Assembly (NCBI GenBank): GCA_964416755.1
Contig: CAYQFH010000061.1
Span: 1-16,114 of the forward strand
Source: Thiopontia sp964416755
GTDB lineage: Bacteria > Pseudomonadota > Gammaproteobacteria > GCF-002020875
Direction: 5' to 3'
Length of the DNA: 16,114 bases
This document shows positions 1 to 5,728 of the stretch, in pieces. Every line of letters starts with the position of its first letter. The first letter of the stretch is position 1. The notes beneath the pieces are model-generated. The model saw only the letters and a program-made list of their open reading frames with translations, searched no databases and was not told the origin of the DNA. Made by a program: the position numbers and the translations under genes.

Positions 1-2
1 TA

Positions 3-434
3 CTATTGCTGACAGAGAGAACAGGGCACCTTGAAATATTGGAGCAACTGTTGGCTGGGAGGGTTGAGAATCTATTTCTCCTGCATGGAAGATTGAGCAA
101 GAAAAAACGAGCATCTGTGAAAGATATGCTTAATGCACTTTCGGAGAGTGAGCCGAGACTTTTGCTGGCAACAGGCAGGTTGATTGGAGAAGGCTTTGAT
201 CATCCGCCACTGGATACATTGGTGTTGGCAATGCCGGTCTCCTGGAAAGGGACGCTACAACAGTATGCTGGACGACTGCATCGAGACCACGTGACCAAGC
301 GTGATGTTGTGATTCATGACTACTTGGATATCCGTTCACCTCAGTTGATGAAGATGTGGGAGCGTAGGCAGAAAGGGTATCGATTAATGAAATATCAGAT
401 TTTGAATGAACGGGATATTCTTGCAATACATTGA
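3..434 (+). CDS. 3' end of a TOTE-type superfamily-2 helicase (5' part outside window)
   Basis: The reading frame is open to the left window edge, so only the last 143 codons are present. The sequence shows the second RecA-like domain of an SF2 helicase. It opens with an LLLTER strand. A motif V-like ATGRLIGEGFD segment comes next, then LDTLVLAMPVSWKGTLQQ and the motif VI arginine-finger stretch QYAGRLHR. The order and wording, including the closing IHDYLD and MWERRQKGYR segments, match helicase proteins annotated with the TOTE conflict system, where an archaeo-eukaryotic primase and helicase are thought to act against invading DNA. Such proteins are also annotated as DEAD/DEAH helicases or restriction subunit R. 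The primase or other N-terminal domains cannot be checked here. The gene ends head-on against the Fic gene and forms the left part of a defence island. The TTG at 6 is not taken as a start because the frame continues upstream. Confidence 0.85.
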   Translation, partial: LLLTERTGHLEILEQLLAGRVENLFLLHGRLSKKKRASVKDMLNALSESEPRLLLATGRLIGEGFDHPPLDTLVLAMPVSWKGTLQQYAGRLHRDHVTKRDVVIHDYLDIRSPQLMKMWERRQKGYRLMKYQILNERDILAIH

Positions 435-521
435 TATATAACTATTTTTATAGGATATTTTGCACCTTATTACGCATTAATATTTAATTGTACAAATAAA
501 TCAATACATTGACCCGTATTT

Positions 522-562
522 AGTGGTGACATATCTGGATCTGTCACCACTTCTGTCACCAT
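522..562. repeat. 10-bp inverted repeat plus a third partial copy, between convergent genes
   Basis: AGTGGTGACA (522-531) pairs perfectly with TGTCACCACT (542-551) around a 10-nt loop. A further TGTCACCA follows at 553-562. No T-run follows, so a classical rho-independent terminator is unlikely. The site may be a binding site, a weak stem at the end of the helicase transcript, or a remnant of a mobile-element end. An 11-bp direct repeat, CAATACATTGA, occurs nearby at 424-434 (the helicase stop) and 502-512. Confidence 0.5.
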
Positions 563-589
563 TTTGTGTCGGTTATGCAATGTAAGCTT

Positions 590-640
590 CTTTAACTAAG
601 AGATGTCGTTAGTTAAAGGAAATGGGTTTTCTTTAACTAA
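590..640. repeat. Three alternating copies of CTTTAACTAA / TTAGTTAAAG
   Basis: CTTTAACTAA occurs at 590-599 and 631-640, and its exact reverse complement TTAGTTAAAG at 609-618. The three copies can form two alternative 10-bp hairpins, with loops of 9 and 12 nt. The rightmost copy overlaps the last codons and the stop codon of the Fic gene. The arms are AT-rich and there is no GC stem plus U-tract, so termination is not the obvious role. Protein binding or a recombination remnant is equally possible. Confidence 0.55.
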
Positions 641-1766
641 CGAAAAGCTTAAGGTAACGTTCAAAGGCGTAAATTCTACCCCGTTGTTGCCCCGTAACCT
701 CTATGAGGATGTTCTTCTCAATCAGTGCCTTGATTAGGCTGTTGGCTGTTGGAATGCTGACATCCAGTGCGGTTGCTAGCTCAGAAGCTTCAATTACCGG
801 TTTTCTGTAGAGCAAGTTCAATGCTTCGCGAGCAGTTGTGGCTCGTTTGCCTAAATCGATTACTGACTGTTCAACTTCTGTACGTAAAATGAGAATTTGC
901 TGGAAAGCATCCCGCCCTTTTGTTGCTGTCTGTACGACACCGTTGAGGAAAAAACGGATCCAATGAATGAGGTTGTTGCTGACTCGAACTTGCATCAGCG
1001 CGTCGTAATAGCTTGCCCGATTGCGCTCGAAAAAATCTGACAGGTAGAGTGAAGGCTTGGCAAGTAATCCACTACTGATCAGATAAAGAGGAATCAGTAA
1101 GCGCCCGATACGACCATTTCCATCCAAAAATGGGTGAATAGTCTCAAACTGGTAGTGGCTGATTGCAGCACGTATCAGGTGAGGCACCATGATTTTGTCA
1201 TTATGCCAAAAACTTTCAAGGTCGCTCATCAACTCAGGAACACTTTCATGGTGGGGCGGTATAAAGGTGGCGTCACTCAGATTTGAACCACCGATCCAGT
1301 TTTGGCTGGAACGAAACTCTCCTGGCTGCTTATGTTCGCCACGAACACCTTGCATCAGTATCGAATGAGTCTTTTTCAGTAAGCGGTTGGATAGCGGAAG
1401 TGTCTTCAGCTCAGAAATTGCAGTGTTGACTGATTCGATATAGTTCCTTACTTCTCGCCAGTCATCTCGTTTCTCCGGCTGGATGTGCTCTTCAGACAAT
1501 AGTGCTTCATCAATACCGGTCTGGGTGCCTTCGATCTTGCTGGAAGTTTGAGCCTCCTTGATTACGTGCATTTCGATGAACAGGTCAATGTCAGGCACGA
1601 TCAATGAAAAGGCATTGAGTTCCCCCAGAGCTTGCGTGGCTTGCTCCAACAGTGCATTGATGGTGGGGTCTTCCCAGATCCACGCATGATTTACAGGTAC
1701 GGGCTCAAAACTTTTGTACTGATAACGTTGTTCCCATTGGCCTGCATTGAAGGTCTCAAACTTCAT
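633..1766 (-). CDS. Fic-family AMP-transferase, class II, with C-terminal winged helix
   Basis: A 377-residue protein. The catalytic Fic motif HPFLDGNGRIGR is intact at residues 211-222; His211 is the expected general base, and the following acidic and GNGR residues hold Mg-ATP. Fic enzymes transfer AMP from ATP to hydroxyl groups of target proteins. An inhibitory-helix motif of the (S/T)xxxE(G/N) type, SSKIEG at 75-80, lies N-terminal to the Fic core. This makes it a self-inhibited class II Fic, with Glu79 expected to block the ATP gamma-phosphate. Residues about 20-60 resemble the Fic_N helices. Residues about 310-370 (from REALNLLYRK to GRIYAFERYL) look like a winged helix-turn-helix, so the protein may bind DNA. 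It is the last gene of the minus-strand toxin-antitoxin row, 95 nt after its upstream neighbour, so it may also have its own promoter. The ATG has only a weak GAGTAAG ribosome site. The target is unknown. Confidence 0.9.
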   Translation of the reverse strand: MKFETFNAGQWEQRYQYKSFEPVPVNHAWIWEDPTINALLEQATQALGELNAFSLIVPDIDLFIEMHVIKEAQTSSKIEGTQTGIDEALLSEEHIQPEKRDDWREVRNYIESVNTAISELKTLPLSNRLLKKTHSILMQGVRGEHKQPGEFRSSQNWIGGSNLSDATFIPPHHESVPELMSDLESFWHNDKIMVPHLIRAAISHYQFETIHPFLDGNGRIGRLLIPLYLISSGLLAKPSLYLSDFFERNRASYYDALMQVRVSNNLIHWIRFFLNGVVQTATKGRDAFQQILILRTEVEQSVIDLGKRATTAREALNLLYRKPVIEASELATALDVSIPTANSLIKALIEKNILIEVTGQQRGRIYAFERYLKLFVS

Positions 1767-1861
1767 GTCTATGCTTACTCAATTCCAGAAGTGATATGTG
1801 GCTATTATGCCTTATCGCCAAAAAAATCATGCTGTATAGTGCTGAGGATAGTGGTTGTATT

Positions 1862-2224
1862 TCAGTCTTGATTTGACAGTTGTCGATTTTGGCGAAGTTG
1901 ATCCAGATCCCCTTGCCAATTAACTTTATCCATTTGAAGCAACTCTTCGCGTTTCTGATTTCCAGTCTTTTTCGACATAATTGCTGTGGTGATCGTTACG
2001 CCCAAAGCACGGCAAACTTGTTGTACCGTTGAGAATTTTAGGTGGGTTGATGAGCAAAGCTCTTCCTGTAGGGGTTTTGATAAACCGCGTGCCTTTGCCA
2101 GATGTCGGAGACTTGCGGCCAACTCTTCATTATCCCCATCTTCCAGTATTTGACGGATGTATTCAGCAACCTCCTCGTCGGTGTTGAGGTAGTCCGCCAT
2201 GTCAAACTCGGTTAGTTGAACCAT
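1862..2224 (-). CDS. HigA-like antitoxin with shortened helix-turn-helix and VapB-like tail
   Basis: A 120-residue protein. Residues 7-46 (starting FDMADYLNTDEEVAEYI, then LEDGDNEELAASLRHLAKARG) match the start of the 'putative addiction module antidote' family (HigA-like, TIGR02684 type). The KFSTVQQVCRALGVTI segment matches the end of the same domain. The recognition-helix region between them (SKPLQEELCSSTHL) is about ten residues shorter than I expect for the family, so DNA binding may be altered or lost. The tail (QKREELLQMDKVNWQGDLDQLRQNR) instead resembles the toxin-wrapping C terminus of VapB-type antitoxins (pattern WxGDLxxxR). The gene may therefore be a chimera or a decayed but still open frame. 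No HigB/RelE or PIN toxin lies beside it. It sits 33 nt after the ribbon-helix-helix gene and before fic. The ATG has AGGA about 10 nt upstream. Family assignment is fairly firm for the N terminus; the fusion is inference. Confidence 0.7.
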   Translation of the reverse strand: MVQLTEFDMADYLNTDEEVAEYIRQILEDGDNEELAASLRHLAKARGLSKPLQEELCSSTHLKFSTVQQVCRALGVTITTAIMSKKTGNQKREELLQMDKVNWQGDLDQLRQNRQLSNQD

Positions 2225-2257
2225 GTTGCTTTTCCTGTATTGGTTGAAGAGTGGTGA

Positions 2258-2461
2258 TCACTCTGCTGCCTCTTGAGTCAGAGAGATATCTTTTCTCAGT
2301 AGCTCATTAACCATCTCCTGCATGTTGACTCCCTTCGCTTTGGCCTTGCTCCGGAAATTGCGCTCGATATCACTGTCGAGATAGAGCGGGATCTTCAGCT
2401 TTGCATCGGGATGATAAAAGCGACCACGTTCAGCGTTTGAAAAATCATACTCCTCTTTCAT
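2258..2461 (-). CDS. BrnA/CopG-like ribbon-helix-helix antitoxin
   Basis: A 67-residue protein. The N terminus (KEEYDFSNAERGRFYHPDAK) is characteristic of small BrnA-like antitoxins. It is followed by a short strand (LKIPLYLD) and two helices (residues about 30-58, IERNFRSKAKAKG and MQEMVNELLRKDI) of a ribbon-helix-helix fold. Such proteins dimerise, bind operator DNA and neutralise a partner toxin. No RelE/BrnT-like toxin is found next to it. Its neighbours are the AbiEii toxin 9 nt upstream and the HigA-like gene downstream, so it may be an orphan or a regulator of the row. The ATG is well supported: AAGAAGG lies 5-6 nt upstream, just after the abiEii stop codon. A small inverted repeat (AGAGTG / CACTCT, about 2248-2264) overlaps its stop codon. 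Confidence 0.8.
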   Translation of the reverse strand: MKEEYDFSNAERGRFYHPDAKLKIPLYLDSDIERNFRSKAKAKGVNMQEMVNELLRKDISLTQEAAE

Positions 2462-2470
2462 GATGCCTTC

Positions 2471-3469
2471 TTACGTATCCTGTGCAGTTGGATGGTTGTT
2501 GATCTCCTCCTGCAGAGAGTGTAATGACTTCATCATCTTGTCAAAGTCGGGAATCTCTCCAAAGATCATATGCCCCATGGTGGTATAGTCATCACGTAGT
2601 GCCTTTGTGAAGTGACTGGCAGGCAGCAACTGCAAGCTGCCGGGTTTGGCAAGATGGTACTGTGCCCATCCCCTTGGGTAGAAACGCTGTTTGAACTCCA
2701 CCACGGATACCAACAGTTCAAGGTTGTTGAGTGCCAGCTCTTTCACCGATGAAGATGCCATCCTGTATAGGTCATAGTAGTGGCGGGAGTATCTTGGAGG
2801 GAGTGGTTTGTCAGTAGGACGGTGCGCCTCCTGATGAAGAATGGTGGCCTTTTCCCAGAAGGTGCGTTCAGCAGCGATCACCCGCACCGAACAGTGAGAT
2901 TGCTTGAAAAGATCTGGAAAAGCGTCAGCGGCATAGCAGCTGATTTCATGCTCTTCGTAGGGTAGCCATGCTGCCAGGGGGCCGATCTCAAGTCTCAGTT
3001 CTGGTCGAAGATAGTGATCGGGAAAGGCAGAGGGATACTGAATGTTGATGACATGTGGATCGGAGCCATCCACTGAACAGCTACAGCAGGAGGTGGTTGC
3101 CTGACCGATGAGATCAACCAAAGTGGTTTTGATGTATTGCTCTGCTTGCCGATTAATCGCTTTATTCAGCTTGACCTGGCGTGTATTGGAACGTTCAGCA
3201 AGAGGATCTTCATCTAAAAGGTTCTGCCAATCGAGAATCAGGTCGATATCTTCGGAGAAGCGCTCAACCAGCCCGTAGACCTTGGAGAGACTGGTGCCCC
3301 CTTTGAACATCAACTGTTTTGAGAGGTCGACATTTGTGAACAGCTGCTTCAGTACCCACGTAACCCAGAAGTCCTTCTCTACGATGGCAGGAACAGTACC
3401 CAGTTTGGCTGCACTCTCGGAGAAAAGCTCAAAGCGTTCCTGAGTTGGAAGCAGGGCAATGTGGTCCAC
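2471..3469 (-). CDS. abiEii: AbiEii/AbiGii-family nucleotidyltransferase toxin
   Basis: A 332-residue protein, the toxin half of an AbiE type IV toxin-antitoxin and phage-abortive system. The DNA polymerase-beta-like nucleotidyltransferase signature is intact. EKDFWVTWVL is at 31-40, KGGTSLSKVY at 56-65, and RFSEDIDL at 70-77 carries the metal-binding Asp74 and Asp76. Two later family motifs are also present: ERTFWEKATILHQEAH at 201-216 and SRHYYDLYRM at 228-237. Known family members act as nucleotidyltransferases; AbiEii binds GTP, and relatives modify tRNA 3' ends. The start is GTG at 3467-3469. Its first base is shared with the last base of the TAG stop of the upstream antitoxin (a 1-nt overlap), and GAGGAG lies about 5 nt upstream, within the last antitoxin codons. 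This suggests tight translational coupling, as usual for AbiE pairs. A short cysteine-rich stretch (SCCSCS, 127-132) is unusual. Confidence 0.93.
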   Translation of the reverse strand: MDHIALLPTQERFELFSESAAKLGTVPAIVEKDFWVTWVLKQLFTNVDLSKQLMFKGGTSLSKVYGLVERFSEDIDLILDWQNLLDEDPLAERSNTRQVKLNKAINRQAEQYIKTTLVDLIGQATTSCCSCSVDGSDPHVINIQYPSAFPDHYLRPELRLEIGPLAAWLPYEEHEISCYAADAFPDLFKQSHCSVRVIAAERTFWEKATILHQEAHRPTDKPLPPRYSRHYYDLYRMASSSVKELALNNLELLVSVVEFKQRFYPRGWAQYHLAKPGSLQLLPASHFTKALRDDYTTMGHMIFGEIPDFDKMMKSLHSLQEEINNHPTAQDT

Positions 3470-4080
3470 TATGTCTCCTCCCTGCAGATCTGTTTGATTG
3501 CATCATAGACCCAACTGGTCACAGTGCGGGTATCGTTTAGAATGCGTTTGAAATGTGTGGGGATAATCTGCGCCCGTATCGACTCAATGGTGTCAGGAGT
3601 GATCTGCTCACGCCCTAGCGCCTTCAGCGCATGGACAATGAGTCCGCTTTTCGGATGCTTGAAACCAATATCCTTCAGAGCAGCCTTCTTGAAATTGAGT
3701 GTTGTCTTACTAATCTCATATTCACGATTGGGGCCATCAGAGAGATAGATCCATCGGCCAGGAACCTGTGTAGAGAGCCCTAACAAATTCAGTGCAGCAT
3801 CACCGCTGGGCTGGATGCGCCAGTTAAACTTGCGTGCCAGTGCGTGGGCAACCTGATCCATATCAGGGCTGAGTTGTTGGTCGAGCAGTTTGCTGAACTT
3901 TGGAGAATCATAAACACCCTGGCTGACACGGCGAATTTTCCCCGATTTTGTGAGAGAGGAGAGTGCCTTGTGGATATTGTCTTCAGAGAATTCAGAAGCA
4001 AAATCAACTTTGGTAAATGCCCAACCCTTTCCGTGGCCATTTATTCTTGATTTTATTTTTTTTTCAATGGGATGATTCAT
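3469..4080 (-). CDS. abiEi: AbiEi-type antitoxin (DUF6088 family)
   Basis: A 203-residue protein. The N-terminal third is a predicted winged helix-turn-helix: after WAFTKVDFA comes NIHKALSSLTKSGKIRRVSQGVYDSP, the usual 'recognition helix plus wing' wording of AbiEi antitoxins. The middle part (IQPSGDAALNLLGLSTQVP and WIYLSDGPNR) is the conserved DUF6088/AbiEi core. In characterised AbiE systems AbiEi does not need to bind the toxin to neutralise it (type IV) and represses its own operon by binding inverted repeats at the promoter. Here it precedes and overlaps the AbiEii gene by 1 nt, the standard antitoxin-first order. A 10-bp inverted repeat lies 19-46 nt upstream of the ATG and fits such a self-repression site. 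No clear Shine-Dalgarno sequence is seen ahead of the ATG, so expression may start from a short leader. Confidence 0.9.
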   Translation of the reverse strand: MNHPIEKKIKSRINGHGKGWAFTKVDFASEFSEDNIHKALSSLTKSGKIRRVSQGVYDSPKFSKLLDQQLSPDMDQVAHALARKFNWRIQPSGDAALNLLGLSTQVPGRWIYLSDGPNREYEISKTTLNFKKAALKDIGFKHPKSGLIVHALKALGREQITPDTIESIRAQIIPTHFKRILNDTRTVTSWVYDAIKQICREET

Positions 4081-4098
4081 TTATGGTGTGGCGTATTT

Positions 4099-4126
4099 TT
4101 CAGAAAAAGTATAAGTTTTTTCTGAA
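4099..4126 (-). promoter_or_regulatory. Candidate abiE operator (inverted repeat over promoter)
   Basis: TTCAGAAAAA (4099-4108) and TTTTTCTGAA (4117-4126) form a perfect 10-bp inverted repeat with an 8-nt centre. On the minus strand the centre overlaps TATACT (4108-4113), a good -10 hexamer. No convincing -35 box is seen at the right distance. The site is placed so that a bound repressor would block the antitoxin-toxin promoter. AbiEi proteins are known to bind inverted repeats in their own promoters; its use here is inferred. Confidence 0.6.
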
Positions 4127-4287
4127 TATATCATATTGGTGGTAGAGGGGGTAAGTTGAGCAGGTTGACCGTGTTTCAACTGGTTGTGTTATCCATAAAT
4201 ATCCAATTGGAAAATTTGTTGTTGATGGGTGTGATCTCTACCTCTCGGTATTGGTCTGATGCTATCTTGGCTGTTCTACAAATTCAT

Positions 4288-4371
4288 CTATGTTCTGCTC
4301 AAGATGAGGATGGTTTGTTTCATTGCCTTGAGTTGAGCCACACAATGCTCAACTTGTGTGGCAGAACATAG
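4288..4371. repeat. 84-bp fold-back element in the leader of the SBD-DUF3883 gene
   Basis: CTATGTTCTGC (4288-4298) and GCAGAACATAG (4361-4371) are perfect 11-bp inverted repeats bounding the element. Inside, AGTTGAGC (4331-4338) pairs with GCTCAACT (4347-4354). CCACACA (4338-4344) can instead pair with TGTGTGG (4355-4361), so two mutually exclusive inner stems are possible. The element ends 33 nt before the ATG of the plus-strand gene. It could be a structured leader, a small non-coding RNA or a very short MITE. The rest of the 4081-4404 gap holds the abiE promoter and the short palindrome TCCAATTGGA near 4200-4209; I see no convincing gene. Confidence 0.55.
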
Positions 4372-4404
4372 ACGCAATACTGGAAAGGTGCGATAGTCGG
4401 TTCC

Positions 4405-5712
4405 ATGGGGCTGAGAGAGTATGAACATCAATTCACACACCTGAACATCAACCGTGCAGCGGGTCAGGGTAAACCGCATAAAATGTGTATGCTGCTTGCG
4501 GTTGTAGAATTGATTGGCTCGAACAAAATCAGCGCAAACAGAATCTACTTTGATGCCCTACTCAAGCAGACGTTCTCCAGATACCTTGACCAATACCGAT
4601 CCGAGCGGGATCGAGACAACCCTCATCACCCCTTCTTTCATCTGCGTTCAGAGACGTTCTGGTACCATCAAATCAGGGTGGGAGTAGAACAGCAGTACGG
4701 CGAGTTAACGACTGCACCTAGTAGCAAGGTGGTTGATGACAACATTGCCTACGTCTATCTGGATGAAGAGCTGTTTGAACTTTTGCAGAATGAGTATGCG
4801 CGTCAGTACCTCAAGGCGGCGTTAGAGTCATCACTTGATGAACAGCAGCTCAGAGGCATACTGGAACAGGCCAGAGGGTGGGACTGGTTGGAATGTGAGG
4901 CAACCGCCATCAGCTACTTCTCCATGTTACAGCAGGAGTTGGCGGGTAAGCGATATAACAAAGCCGAGCACCGCCGGAACCTACAGCCGTTGCTGAACGG
5001 TCGCTCCGAAAGCTCGATTGAGTTCAAGCACCAAAATATCAGTGCGATTCTGGCTGAGTTGGGGTTTCCCTACATCAACGGTTACAAGCCAGCCTACAAC
5101 TACCAGCATCAGCTGAAAGAGGTGGTGCAGATGTTCCTTGCAGGAAACTATCAAGGCATCGTTACAGCGTCAGAGCAGTATGTTGAAACGGTGCCGGATG
5201 AGAAGCCCCAGATTGACTGGAGTAGTGTACTGGAGAGTCCACCAGAAATAGAGCAGTTGCCTGCAAGAGTTGCTGAGCCTAAACGCTCCTATACACCGAG
5301 AAAATACAATTTTGTAGAAGGAGAGAAGCGTAACCGGCGACTGGGTGAAGCGGGTGAGCAGTTTGTCATGGAGTATGAGCGGCACCGCATGGTGCAGAGT
5401 GGCCGTAGTGATCTGGTGGCAGAGGTTGAGTGGACAAGCAGAGAGCAGGGAGATGGTGCAGGTTACGACATCCGCTCTTTTGATCCAATCAAAGATGAGG
5501 AATTGTTCATTGAGGTGAAAACGACCAATTCAGGGAAGTATCAGCCGTTTATGATCTCGGAAAATGAGGTGGCATTTTCACGGGATAAAGCAGATTACTA
5601 TGCGCTGTACCGTGTGTTCTCTTACAAGAAGGGGCCAAGGCTGTTCAATCTATTTGGCAGGGTTGATGAGCATGTGAGGCTGGTGCCGAAGATGTATAGA
5701 GCAGAATTTTGA
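4405..5712 (+). CDS. ScoMcrA-SBD-like plus DUF3883 protein, candidate modification-dependent nuclease
   Basis: A 435-residue protein that appears to have three parts. Residues 1-140 (INRAAGQGKPHK, MLLAVVELI, HPFFHLRSETFW) resemble the N-terminal sulfur-binding/DNA-recognition domain of ScoMcrA-like HNH enzymes, which recognise phosphorothioate DNA. Residues 183-245 (HRRNLQPLLNGRS, SIEFKHQNISAILAELG, YINGYKP) form a conserved block often found between such sensor domains and nuclease domains. Residues 312-415 are DUF3883. LGEAGEQFVMEYE is followed by GAGYDIRSFD (Asp355) and LFIEVKTT (Glu370, Lys372), the D...ExK pattern of Mrr-like PD-(D/E)XK nucleases. A role as a type IV-like restriction enzyme against modified DNA is inferred. 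It is divergent from the abiE row and convergent with yicC, 16 nt from its end. No strong ribosome site precedes the ATG; AAAGG lies about 17 nt upstream. The fold assignments rest on motif recall. Confidence 0.72.
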   Translation: MGLREYEHQFTHLNINRAAGQGKPHKMCMLLAVVELIGSNKISANRIYFDALLKQTFSRYLDQYRSERDRDNPHHPFFHLRSETFWYHQIRVGVEQQYGELTTAPSSKVVDDNIAYVYLDEELFELLQNEYARQYLKAALESSLDEQQLRGILEQARGWDWLECEATAISYFSMLQQELAGKRYNKAEHRRNLQPLLNGRSESSIEFKHQNISAILAELGFPYINGYKPAYNYQHQLKEVVQMFLAGNYQGIVTASEQYVETVPDEKPQIDWSSVLESPPEIEQLPARVAEPKRSYTPRKYNFVEGEKRNRRLGEAGEQFVMEYERHRMVQSGRSDLVAEVEWTSREQGDGAGYDIRSFDPIKDEELFIEVKTTNSGKYQPFMISENEVAFSRDKADYYALYRVFSYKKGPRLFNLFGRVDEHVRLVPKMYRAEF

Positions 5713-5728
5713 GGGAGGGTGGTTTCGC

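Noticed and set aside
2248..2264. Small AGAGTG/CACTCT inverted repeat at the stop of the BrnA-like gene
   Set aside because: It has only a 6-bp stem with no U-tract and lies within the row; too weak to call a terminator or operator on its own.
4156..4371. Open frame of 71 codons in the gap before the nuclease gene
   Set aside because: It begins with TTG, has no ribosome site, resembles nothing I know, and its second half is the fold-back element.
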